Source: CAZAQK01 sp046344715 (lineage in GTDB: Bacteria; Pseudomonadota; Alphaproteobacteria; Rickettsiales; SXRF01). From it: a stretch of DNA of 37,577 nucleotides. Position numbers and translations under genes: made by a program. Positions 24,477 through 32,640 of the stretch are shown piece by piece; the first letter of the stretch is position 1; each line of letters begins with the position of its first letter. The stretch lies in NCBI GenBank assembly GCA_046344715.1, contig JBKDKX010000022.1:1-37577 (forward strand), in the 5' to 3' direction. Under the pieces are notes generated by a model, which saw only the letters and a program-made list of their open reading frames with translations, was not told the DNA's origin and did not search any database.

Positions 24477-26606
24477 ATGTTTAATATCACCAAAAAATCA
24501 ATTGAATGGGGTGGTCGTACACTCACACTGGAATCTGGCCGCATTGCCCGCCAGGCAGATGGCGCGGTACTCGCTACTTATGGCAACACTGTGGTGCTCT
24601 GCACCGTGGTTGCAGCAAAAGCAGCAAAGCCAGATGTAGATTTCTTTCCACTCACCATCAACTATCAGGAAAAAGCTTTTGCTGCCGGTAAAATTCCGGG
24701 TGGTTTCTTCAAGCGTGAAGGCAAGCCAAGCGAAAAAGAAATTCTCACCTGCCGTTTGATTGATCGCCCGATTCGCCCGCTGTTTCCAGAAGGTTTTTAT
24801 AACGAAACACAAATTGTGTGCACGCTGCTGTCGCACGATCTGGAAAATGATCCGGATATCGTGTCGCTCATTGGCGCATCTGCTGCGCTCACCATTTCTG
24901 GTGTACCGTTCATGGGGCCGATTGCTGCGGCGCGTGTTGGATATGCGAATGGTCAATATATTCTGAACCCAACAAAGCATGATCTTGAAGAAAGCCAGTT
25001 GGATCTCGTGGTTGCTGGCACAAAACGTTCTGTTCTCATGGTGGAATCTGAAGCAAAAGAACTTTCTGAAGAAATCATGCTGGGCGCAGTTATGTTCGGT
25101 CATACCGAAATGCAGCCAGTCATGGATATGATTATTGAGCTTGCAGAAGCATGTGCAAAAGATCCTTGGGATTTCCAGAAGCCGGATTATTCCGAACTTG
25201 CGGCGCATATTCGTCAGCTGACGGAGGCAGACCTCCGCGCTGCGTATAAACTCACTGGCAAACAGGATCGTTCAACTCGCCTTGATGAAATCAAGAGCAA
25301 AGCGAAAGCTATTTATCTTGAAGCTGGCCATGATGAAAAAACCATCAAAAGCCTCATCAAAAAAGTTGAGCAGGATATCGTTCGTACCGATGTGGTGGAA
25401 AGCCAGAAACGTATTGATGGCCGTGGTGCTGCTGATATTCGCCAGATTGAATGTCTCGCTGGGTTGCTCCCACAAACCCATGGTTCTGCGCTCTTTACTC
25501 GTGGTGAAACACAGGCCATCGTGGTTGCAACGCTTGGCACTGGTCAGGATGAGCAACGTATTGATGCGCTGGATGGTGAATATACCGAAAGATTCATGCT
25601 GCATTATAACTTCCCGCCTTATTCAACAGGTGAAGTTGGCCGTATGTCTGGCCCTGGCCGTCGTGAGATTGGCCATGGTAAGCTGGCATGGCGCGCAATT
25701 CGCCCGATGCTTCCTGCAAAAGAAGAATTCCCATACACACTGCGCTGTGTATCGGAAATTACGGAGTCCAACGGTTCATCTTCTATGGCGACCGTGTGCG
25801 GTAGTTCACTCGCGCTGATGGATGCGGGTGTGCCGCTCCGTCGTCCGGTTGCTGGTATTGCAATGGGGCTGATTAAAGAAAAATCTGGCTTCATCGTGCT
25901 TTCCGATATTCTGGGTGATGAAGATCATCTCGGCGATATGGATTTCAAGGTAGCTGGTACAAGTCAGGGTATTACTGCCCTTCAGATGGACATCAAAATT
26001 GATGGTATCACGGAAGAAATCATGCAGGTTGCCCTTAAACAGGCGCATGCTGGTCGTAACCATATTCTTGGTGAGATGAGCAAAGTGCTTACTGAAGCAC
26101 GTGGCAGTGTGGGGGCAACTGCGCCGCGCATTACCACCATTCAGGTTCCTAAAGATAAAATCCGTGACGTGATTGGCTCTGGCGGCAAGGTGATTCGTGA
26201 GATCACCGAAGTGACTGGTGCAAAGATCGACATTGATGATACCGGCCTTTGCAAAATTGCTGCAACCAGCGAAGAAAGTGGCAAGAAAGCCTATGACTGG
26301 ATTTACTCTATCGTGGCTGAGCCAGAAATTGGCCAGATATACAGCGGCAAAGTAGTACGCGTTGTAGATTTTGGCGCGTTCGTGAACTTCATGGGGCCAA
26401 AAGACGGCCTTGTGCATATCAGCGAGCTGGCTGATTACCGCGTGGGTAAAGTGGAAGACGTGGTAAAAGAAGGTGACAGCGTGAAAGTGAAAGTGCTTGA
26501 AATGGATAACCGCGGCAAAATCCGCCTGTCCATGCGTGCTGTTGACCAGCAAACCGGTGAAGATATTTCTGACCGGATTGGTAAAAAGCGCGAACCAGCT
26601 GCGTAG
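24477..26606 (+). CDS. pnp: Polyribonucleotide nucleotidyltransferase (PNPase)
   Basis: Phosphorolytic 3'-5' exoribonuclease of mRNA decay. 709 residues: first RNase PH domain (about 10-145), helical linker, second RNase PH domain (about 310-540, with RIDGRGAADIRQIECLAGLLPQTHGSALFTRGETQA), KH domain (IGSGGKVIREI) and C-terminal S1 domain (GKVVRVVDFGAFVNFMGPKDGLVHISEL). AAAGGA precedes the ATG. It ends the rimP-pnp cluster; a palindromic repeat and a terminator follow. Confidence 0.98.
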   Translation: MFNITKKSIEWGGRTLTLESGRIARQADGAVLATYGNTVVLCTVVAAKAAKPDVDFFPLTINYQEKAFAAGKIPGGFFKREGKPSEKEILTCRLIDRPIRPLFPEGFYNETQIVCTLLSHDLENDPDIVSLIGASAALTISGVPFMGPIAAARVGYANGQYILNPTKHDLEESQLDLVVAGTKRSVLMVESEAKELSEEIMLGAVMFGHTEMQPVMDMIIELAEACAKDPWDFQKPDYSELAAHIRQLTEADLRAAYKLTGKQDRSTRLDEIKSKAKAIYLEAGHDEKTIKSLIKKVEQDIVRTDVVESQKRIDGRGAADIRQIECLAGLLPQTHGSALFTRGETQAIVVATLGTGQDEQRIDALDGEYTERFMLHYNFPPYSTGEVGRMSGPGRREIGHGKLAWRAIRPMLPAKEEFPYTLRCVSEITESNGSSSMATVCGSSLALMDAGVPLRRPVAGIAMGLIKEKSGFIVLSDILGDEDHLGDMDFKVAGTSQGITALQMDIKIDGITEEIMQVALKQAHAGRNHILGEMSKVLTEARGSVGATAPRITTIQVPKDKIRDVIGSGGKVIREITEVTGAKIDIDDTGLCKIAATSEESGKKAYDWIYSIVAEPEIGQIYSGKVVRVVDFGAFVNFMGPKDGLVHISELADYRVGKVEDVVKEGDSVKVKVLEMDNRGKIRLSMRAVDQQTGEDISDRIGKKREPAA

Positions 26607-26611
26607 TTTGT

Positions 26612-26677
26612 TGTCATCCTGAAGCGTAGCCGAAGCATCTTTTTTACAGAGATTCTTCGCTGCGCTCAGAATGATAA
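26612..26677. repeat. Palindromic repeat (TGTCATCCTGA type) after pnp
   Basis: Begins TGTCATCCTGAAGCG and ends CTGCGCTCAGAATGATA, two long complementary arms around a T-rich centre. It starts 5 bp after the pnp stop. A related palindrome stands at 36576-36669. It is transcribed at the 3' end of the pnp message, so it could also act as an RNA-stabilising fold. Confidence 0.75.
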
Positions 26678-26687
26678 AGTTAGGCAT

Positions 26688-26722
26688 AAAAAAAGGGGCT
26701 TCAAGTGAAGCCCCTTATTTTT
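26688..26722. terminator. Bidirectional intrinsic terminator between pnp and the H1-like gene
   Basis: AAGGGGCTTCA and TGAAGCCCCTT form an 11-bp stem around AG. It is followed by ATTTTTT on the plus strand and preceded by a run of A, which gives T on the minus strand. It can end both convergent transcripts. Confidence 0.92.
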
Positions 26723-26743
26723 TGGCCAATTATTCGTCAATAA

Positions 26744-26947
26744 TTAGAGACGAGCACCAGACCTTTTTGCTGCAGAAGCACGAGCCATCATGCTCAAGCT
26801 GGCACGACGAGGCTTAGACTTCTTAACAGCTTTCTTACTTACTTTTTTTTTTACAGCTTTTTTAACGGCTTTTTTAGCCACTTTTTTAACAGCTTTCTTT
26901 ACAACTTTTTTAACAGCTTTCTTAGCAGCTTTTTTCTTAACAGCCAT
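26744..26947 (-). CDS. Lys-rich histone H1-like DNA-binding protein
   Basis: 67 residues built of AVKK/AAKK repeats (residues 1-45) and ending RRASLSMMARASAAKRSGARL. The composition is that of bacterial histone H1/Hc1-like or AlgP-like C-terminal tails, which bind DNA or RNA through charge. GGAG stands 8 nt before the ATG. The repeats allow replication slippage, so copy number may vary between strains. It is a stand-alone gene with its own terminator. The nucleic-acid-binding role is inferred from composition. Confidence 0.8.
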   Translation of the reverse strand: MAVKKKAAKKAVKKVVKKAVKKVAKKAVKKAVKKKVSKKAVKKSKPRRASLSMMARASAAKRSGARL

Positions 26948-27301
26948 GATTAGTACTCCATGTTTAAATTTCTAATACCCATACACACCATGTGCACGTG
27001 TATTGAGGGTAAGATAACGCTGAAATAATAAATTTTTTATTAATGCCAAAACGTAATTTCCGGATGACTCTTTGAACCATCGCCATAAAATATAAAATCA
27101 TATCGTACTCGAAACGAGTTTTTGTATCCTATAATCCGCTATTTCCCTATGCTGTAGAGGAATAAAAATTTTTTTTCTGCAAGAAAAATATATCGGAAAT
27201 GTATTTGTATAAAATGCGATATAAAACGAATTTCGTTTCAAGTGTGATATAAAAAACACAATTTTATTGCGTGAAGCGTGCTTCATATTATGATGATGCA
27301 C
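26948..27301. other. AT-rich intergenic region between divergent genes
   Basis: About 350 bp with no gene seen. It must hold the promoters of the H1-like gene (minus) and the LapG-like gene (plus). Two small palindromes are visible: ACTCG-AAA-CGAGT followed by T at 27107-27123, and AAACGAA-T-TTCGTTT at 27224-27238. No convincing -35/-10 pair can be chosen. Confidence 0.7.
27224..27238. promoter_or_regulatory. 15-bp palindrome, possible operator
   Basis: AAACGAA-T-TTCGTTT is a perfect odd-length palindrome about 65 bp before the LapG-like start, a typical place for a regulator site. It is too short for a terminator. The binding protein is unknown. Confidence 0.3.
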
Positions 27302-27949
27302 ATGAAATATTCGCTGATTGCACTGTTGAACATAATATTTTTTGCAAATTTATTTTATGCTTCGTCATCATTTGCGACATCGCGTTCCTATTTCAGTATG
27401 TCGGCAACGCGATCTGAAAATTTACAACCCTTTCCTAAGTGGACAAGTACTTTAAAGCGTTTTGGCGATCAGCAAAAACTCGATGAAGATAAATGTGACA
27501 CGGTGGAATTTCACCCATGTGCTATAAAATCGTGGAAGGAAATGATCGCTTCTGTTGAAGGAAAGAACCTTCGTGAGCAGCTAGATGCTATAAATACTTG
27601 GGGTAATGAACACCCTTATATTGTTGACCAACTCAACTGGGGTATGGAAGATTTCTGGGAAACACCGCATGAATTTATCAGCGTGAACGGTGACTGCGAA
27701 GATTATGCTATCGCAAAATATTATTCGCTTAAAGCCTTGGGCGTATCACTGGACAAGATGCGTATTATTATCGTTCAGGATTTTAATCTTGGAGGCATTA
27801 TCCATGCAATATTGGGCGTATATGATGAAAAAGGAGACATGTATATTTTGGATAACCAGATAGATCAGGTGATGCCCGCCATGAAAATATATCATTATCG
27901 TCCTATATATAGCTTAAATGAGGACTGGTGGTGGGCGTATTATCAATAA
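27302..27949 (+). CDS. LapG-like periplasmic transglutaminase-type cysteine protease
   Basis: 215 residues from MKYSLIALL; earlier ATG codons at 27290-27296 are possible. A signal peptide is followed by a domain of the bacterial transglutaminase-like cysteine proteinase family (BTLCP, DUF920). Catalytic triad: Cys in VNGDCEDYAIAKY, His in GGIIHAILGVY, Asp in MYILDN. The WGMEDFWETPHEFI stretch and the C-terminal YRPIYSLNEDWWW also fit. In Pseudomonas, LapG cuts the N-terminus of a giant adhesin and is held back by the membrane receptor LapD. No adhesin gene is in the window. The next gene, 72 bp on, is a membrane receptor with a degenerate HD-GYP domain. Confidence 0.88.
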   Translation: MKYSLIALLNIIFFANLFYASSSFATSRSYFSMSATRSENLQPFPKWTSTLKRFGDQQKLDEDKCDTVEFHPCAIKSWKEMIASVEGKNLREQLDAINTWGNEHPYIVDQLNWGMEDFWETPHEFISVNGDCEDYAIAKYYSLKALGVSLDKMRIIIVQDFNLGGIIHAILGVYDEKGDMYILDNQIDQVMPAMKIYHYRPIYSLNEDWWWAYYQ

Positions 27950-28021
27950 TACCATATGACAAAAACTGCATTTTGTGGCAGTTTCCCCTAGTATATCATA
28001 TTAAAAAAAGGAGTGTGGCTC

Positions 28022-30160
28022 GTGTCCGTAAAAGAAAAAATTGCCGCAGTTGAAACACCGCATTTTGGTCCAAAACTGTATAGTATCGCAGCTATCGTTA
28101 CGCTTATCGTTCTTACAGGTTTTTGGCTAATCAGCCGTTATGCGGCACTGGACTTAGAAAGAGATTTGCAAACATGGCGTGAGAAACTCAATCTGGTTGC
28201 TGAAAGTCGGACAGAAGCAATAAATGAGTGGATAGGTGATCAATTCAGGACGTTGCGTACACTTGCAGATAATCCTTCACTCCAACTCTATATGACAGAA
28301 CTTCAGTCAACTCCCACAGTAGTAGGTGAAGGTGGGCAGTCCGGTGCGGCACAGAAATCATACCTTCGTAATTTGTTATTGTTTACTGCTGATCGTGGTG
28401 GATTTGCCGAAGCAGGAAACACAGATATACGCGCTAACGTGCAACAGGAAAGTAAAAGCGGCCTTGCAGTTCTAAATGCAAAGAATGAAATAGTTGCATC
28501 TACTTCAATGGATAATGCTACGCGTGAAATGCTATTGAAAGAGGCGACAGCAGTCAAATTAGGAAAAGAAGGTTTTATTGATATTAGAAAAAATGCTGAT
28601 GGGCAGACGGTGCTTGGTTTTGTGGTGCCGGTATTTTCAATTCAAGGAGAACGTACCCCAGAAGCACAAATCGGTAAAGTCGCTGGCATTTCGCTTATTG
28701 ATGATAAGTGGTTTGCCATGCTTAAACATCCAGGCGTAGTGGAAAAGACGCTTGAGGTGGTATTGGTACGTAAAGCGGGTGCTGCAAAAATTGAATTTAT
28801 TTCTTCCTTACAGGATGGCAGTAAGCCACTTGCCAAGCAGATTGATTTTGATCAAAGGCGTTATGCTGAAGCAGGATTGATGCAGACACTTGGTAATTTT
28901 TCTGCGTTGCAGAAAGATTATCGTGACAAACCAACACTCGCAACTTCACGAAAAATTGAATCTACCCCATGGATTCTGATAACAAAAATAGATAGGCCAG
29001 AGGCTTTGGCTGCAAGTAATCAGCATCGAGCTAATATGATTACGACATTTTTCATGCTGACCGCTATTATTGTGTTAATCGTGGTTGCAGTGTGGTGGTA
29101 CGCTCATTCTCGCCGTGCGATTTTCATGTCGCGCCATTTCAGGAGGCTTGCGGCACAGGCTATAGCGCAGGAAGAACTACTCAGGGTAGTCACGGATAAT
29201 CAGCCGGAACCTATATATATAGTAGATCATCGCCATATAGTGCAGTTTGCCAACCAACAAGCGGCAGATGAGGCAAAAACCAATATTACAGATTTAGTAG
29301 GTAAGACGCTGGCGGATGTAAAGGGCGCGGCGCGCGCGGAACTGATAGGTGCACAGTGCGATAAAGCGATTAAACAGCGTCAAATCATATATGACACTGC
29401 GAATGTAAGGGCTGGCAAGGAAGATAAAATTATTCGTTCTGCTTATATTCCGTTAGAGCAGATTCCTATCGTGACCCTGCCGCCTGATACTAAAGGCGCA
29501 ATCGTAGTCGAGCAGGATATCAGCGATGCGATGCATGAACGCGAGCGCCGTATTGAAATTCAGCAGCAGATTGTGCATACGCTGGTACGGCTGGTGGACA
29601 GGCGTGATCCCTTCGCTGCTAATCACTCAACGCTTGTATCCATGATGGCGTATGAAGTCGCAAGTGATATGCAATTGGATGAGATTACAATTGAAACCAC
29701 GCGCCTTGCTGGAAATCTGATGAATGTGGGTAAAATCGTAATTGCTCCGGAGCTGCTTACCAAAACGGATGATCTTTCGGATGATGAAAAGAAAGCGATT
29801 CGTCACTCTATGCAGTCTGCGGTGGATTTACTGAAGGATATTCGTTTTGATGGGCCGGTGGCGGATACGCTGCGTCAATGGCAGGAAAAATGGGATGGCA
29901 CAGGGCCATTAGGCAGGAAAGGGGAAGAAATTCTTATTTCTGCTCGTATCATTGCAGTATCTAATGCTTTTATCGGCATGATAAGCCCACGCTCATGGCG
30001 CACGGCGATGCCGATTGAGCAGGCGAATAAATATCTGCTCGATAACGCCGGTACGCATTTTGATCGCAAGGTAGTGATTGCGCTTATCAATCATGTGGAA
30101 AATCACCGCGGCAGGCAATGGATTAAACAGGCCATTGAAGAAAAGCGGAGTGCGGCTTGA
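28022..30160 (+). CDS. Membrane sensor: periplasmic domain, PAS and degenerate HD-GYP
   Basis: 712 residues from GTG 28022. AAAGGAG ends at 28013, so the earlier GTG at that point cannot be the start. Order: membrane helix (20-38), large periplasmic dCACHE-like sensor (about 40-335), membrane helix (340-360), PAS-like domain (about 385-500), HD-GYP-type domain (about 515-690). Active HD-GYP proteins need HDxGK and HHE. Here these read MNVGK (about 567-571) and WQEKWDGTG, and the later Asp is Asn (AVSNAF). Only ANHST and RHSMQ keep their His. Phosphodiesterase activity is therefore unlikely, and a ligand-binding or signalling role is inferred. It ends in TGATG overlap with the ACP-like gene. 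Confidence 0.85.
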   Translation: MSVKEKIAAVETPHFGPKLYSIAAIVTLIVLTGFWLISRYAALDLERDLQTWREKLNLVAESRTEAINEWIGDQFRTLRTLADNPSLQLYMTELQSTPTVVGEGGQSGAAQKSYLRNLLLFTADRGGFAEAGNTDIRANVQQESKSGLAVLNAKNEIVASTSMDNATREMLLKEATAVKLGKEGFIDIRKNADGQTVLGFVVPVFSIQGERTPEAQIGKVAGISLIDDKWFAMLKHPGVVEKTLEVVLVRKAGAAKIEFISSLQDGSKPLAKQIDFDQRRYAEAGLMQTLGNFSALQKDYRDKPTLATSRKIESTPWILITKIDRPEALAASNQHRANMITTFFMLTAIIVLIVVAVWWYAHSRRAIFMSRHFRRLAAQAIAQEELLRVVTDNQPEPIYIVDHRHIVQFANQQAADEAKTNITDLVGKTLADVKGAARAELIGAQCDKAIKQRQIIYDTANVRAGKEDKIIRSAYIPLEQIPIVTLPPDTKGAIVVEQDISDAMHERERRIEIQQQIVHTLVRLVDRRDPFAANHSTLVSMMAYEVASDMQLDEITIETTRLAGNLMNVGKIVIAPELLTKTDDLSDDEKKAIRHSMQSAVDLLKDIRFDGPVADTLRQWQEKWDGTGPLGRKGEEILISARIIAVSNAFIGMISPRSWRTAMPIEQANKYLLDNAGTHFDRKVVIALINHVENHRGRQWIKQAIEEKRSAA

Positions 30161-30411
30161 TGGGATTGGACAGTGTTGAAATAATACTAGCAACTGAAAA
30201 TTCTTTCCGGATCACCATCAGTGATAAAGAAGTAGCTAAGATATATACTGTAGGCGATTTATACGAGCTTATACTCCTTAAATTGAATGCGAATGATATT
30301 GATAAGCAAATATGGGATAAGCTTGTACGTATAATCAGTCATCAAACATCGCATCCTCCAAGTAAAATCCGGCCAGAAAGCCACTTTGTAGATGATTTAG
30401 GCGTGGACTAA
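30160..30411 (+). CDS. Acyl-carrier-like protein with permuted-looking order
   Basis: 83 residues. The N-terminus MGLDSVEIILATENSF matches the region from the phosphopantetheine Ser (Ser5 here) into helix II of acyl carrier proteins. SDKEVAKIYTVGDLYELIL matches their C-terminal half. The last third (W.KLVRII, then IRPESHFVDDLGVD) looks like the N-terminal half of an ACP that normally precedes DSL. The parts thus appear in swapped order. Related small MGLDxVE-type carrier proteins exist in other bacteria, but their role is not settled. It is coupled to the sensor gene by TGATG, and its stop abuts the parC stop. Confidence 0.7.
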   Translation: MGLDSVEIILATENSFRITISDKEVAKIYTVGDLYELILLKLNANDIDKQIWDKLVRIISHQTSHPPSKIRPESHFVDDLGVD

Positions 30412-32640
30412 CTAAAACCTATTCGTCCTCGGAAACCCTGTAGGTGGCAGGCGGCCAGCATCGGCGCGGTTGCCTATCCATGCCTTAAGGTCAGTTTCCA
30501 CACGTACTTTGCCGCCAAGTTGCCAGCTCAGGCCTTCTTTCAGTTTGAACACTTTGGCATCGGCAAGCGAGCTACCTTTATATTTCTGCAGCATCACGCC
30601 TTGGCCTTTTTTCATCGGTGGCAGTTGGGAGATTGGGAAGATGAGCATCTTGCGATTTTCACCGATGACGGCCACGAGGTCGCCCTCTGCCTCGCACATC
30701 ACAATGGCTTTACTGCCCTCTGGTAGGCTTAAAATCTGTTTGCCGCCTTTGGTCTGCGCCACCACATCGTCTGATTCAATGATGAATCCTTTGCCGATAG
30801 AGGATGCCACCAGATATTTTTTGCCTGCTTCAAACACCGCCATGCCCACAATATCCTCCTCTGGTGCAAGGTCGATAAGCAAACGCACTGGCTCACCGAA
30901 GCCTTTGCCGCGCTGAATTTTATCGCATGGGATGGTAAAAAAACGTCCATCGGTGGCAAACAGCAATATTTTATCGGTGGTTTGTGCTTCTAAAACAAAA
31001 TTGGCTTCGTCACCTTCTTTGTATTTGAATTCTTCTGTGTCTAGTTCATGCCCTTTAACACCGCGAAGCCAACCCATTTTTGAGCAAAGGATTGTGACTG
31101 GTTCTTTTTCAATGAAGGCTTCAATGTCAATAATCTTGCCTACAGGTGCTTCGGCAAAACCGGTACGGCGCTTGCCCAGCGGGTTTTTTGCGCCAAAGCG
31201 TAATTTGATATCACGAATTTCATCGCCAATGCGTTCCCAGCGTTTATCTTCCGATTTAAGCAGGGCTTTGAGTTCTTTCTGCTCTTTGGAAAGGTCTGCG
31301 TGTTCGCGCTTGATTTCAAATTCTTCGAGTTTTCGCAAGTTGCGCAGCTTCATGTTCAGGATGGATTCTGCCTGCAAATCAGTGAGCGACCATTTTTTCA
31401 TGATGATCGGCTTGGGCTCATCTTCCTTGCGGATGATGCGGATGAGCTCGTCAAGGTTCAGGTAAGCAATCAACAAGCCATCAAGAATTTCGAGACGATG
31501 GGCAATTTTATCCAGTCGGAAATTAGAACGGCGAATGAGCACTTCCATGCGGTGTGCAAGGAATGCTTGTAAAATTTCTTTCAAATTCATCACCTGCGGC
31601 GCACCGTGTGCGTTCAGCACGTTCAGGTTCATATTGAAACGCGTTTCAAGGTCGGTCACCTTGAAGAGTGATTCCATAAGCATTTCAGGGTCAACGGTGC
31701 GGCTCTTTGGCTCCAGCACAATGCGGATTGTCTCCGCCGATTCATCGAGGATATTGCCAAGCAGCGGCAGTTTTTTGTTTTTATAAAGCTCGGCGATATC
31801 TTCAATCAGCTTGGATTTCTGGACCTGATATGGAATCTCGGTGATGACAATCTGGTACATGCCGTGCGAGAGTTCTTCTTTTTCCCACACCGCGCGCATA
31901 CGGATGGCGCCGCGGCCAGTTTCATACGCCGCTAAAATATTTTCTGCCGGTTCAACGATAACACCACCGGTTGGAAAATCCGGTGCAGGAATACGCGTGA
32001 CTAATTGCTTCACCGGACAATCTGGTTTTTCAATCAGATGAATCAACGCATCACAAATCTCGCCGACATTGTGCGGTGGAATGGAAGTCGCCATACCCAC
32101 GGCAATACCTTCCGATCCATTGGCTAATAGGTTAGGGAAGGCGGAGGGCAGCACCAGCGGCTCTTCTTCAAGACCGTCATAGGTCGGGCGGAAATTGACA
32201 GTGTTTTCGTTAATGCCTTCGAGCAACGCCATCGCCACATCGGTGAGGCGAGCCTCGGTGTATCGCATGGCTGCGGCATTATCGCCATCTATCGAGCCAA
32301 AGTTACCCTGGCCATCCACCAGCGGGTAACGCACGGCGAAAGACTGGGCGAGGCGCACCATCGCATCGTAAATCGATGAATCGCCATGCGGATGGTATTT
32401 ACCCATCACGTCACCCACTACGCGGGCGCATTTTTTATAGCCTGATTTAGGGTCTAGGTGCAGCTGCAGCATGGCATAGAGCAGGCGGCGGTGCACGGGT
32501 TTCAGGCCGTCGCGCACATCCGGCAGCGAACGGGCGGTGATGGTGGAAAGCGCATAAGCAAGGTATTTTTCTTCCAGCGTGGTGCGGAAGGAAACAGGGC
32601 TAATAGTTTCGTTAATCTTGGTATTCGAGTTCTTTGCCAT
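30412..32640 (-). CDS. parC: DNA topoisomerase IV subunit A
   Basis: Decatenates daughter chromosomes. 742 residues. The breakage-reunion domain has YAMLQLHLDPKSGYKKCARVVGDVMGKYHPHGDSSIYDAMVR-type sequence and the active-site Tyr in AAAMRYTEARLTD. A coiled-coil hairpin and a C-terminal beta-propeller with short blades (GRFFTIPCDKIQRGKGFGEPVR) follow. The quinolone-region Ser of HGDSSIYD is present. ParC is preferred over GyrA because of the length and C-terminal layout. The ATG lies 29 nt inside the end of recO, so the two are one transcript. The stop abuts the convergent ACP-like gene. Confidence 0.93.
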   Translation of the reverse strand: MAKNSNTKINETISPVSFRTTLEEKYLAYALSTITARSLPDVRDGLKPVHRRLLYAMLQLHLDPKSGYKKCARVVGDVMGKYHPHGDSSIYDAMVRLAQSFAVRYPLVDGQGNFGSIDGDNAAAMRYTEARLTDVAMALLEGINENTVNFRPTYDGLEEEPLVLPSAFPNLLANGSEGIAVGMATSIPPHNVGEICDALIHLIEKPDCPVKQLVTRIPAPDFPTGGVIVEPAENILAAYETGRGAIRMRAVWEKEELSHGMYQIVITEIPYQVQKSKLIEDIAELYKNKKLPLLGNILDESAETIRIVLEPKSRTVDPEMLMESLFKVTDLETRFNMNLNVLNAHGAPQVMNLKEILQAFLAHRMEVLIRRSNFRLDKIAHRLEILDGLLIAYLNLDELIRIIRKEDEPKPIIMKKWSLTDLQAESILNMKLRNLRKLEEFEIKREHADLSKEQKELKALLKSEDKRWERIGDEIRDIKLRFGAKNPLGKRRTGFAEAPVGKIIDIEAFIEKEPVTILCSKMGWLRGVKGHELDTEEFKYKEGDEANFVLEAQTTDKILLFATDGRFFTIPCDKIQRGKGFGEPVRLLIDLAPEEDIVGMAVFEAGKKYLVASSIGKGFIIESDDVVAQTKGGKQILSLPEGSKAIVMCEAEGDLVAVIGENRKMLIFPISQLPPMKKGQGVMLQKYKGSSLADAKVFKLKEGLSWQLGGKVRVETDLKAWIGNRADAGRLPPTGFPRTNRF

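Noticed and set aside
24498..25208. Minus-strand open frame (236 codons) opposite the 5' part of pnp
   Set aside because: His/Cys/Arg-rich shadow of pnp with no domain.
25806..26687. Long minus-strand open frame (293 codons) opposite pnp
   Set aside because: It mirrors pnp codons and shows no family motif; pnp is fully conserved on the other strand.
26612..26722. CRISPR-like repeats after pnp
   Set aside because: One palindromic repeat and one terminator; no regularly spaced repeat units, and none elsewhere in the window.
27963..27984. AAACTGC/GCAGTTT hairpin after the LapG-like gene as a terminator
   Set aside because: Short stem and no T-run after it; the next gene follows closely and is probably co-transcribed.
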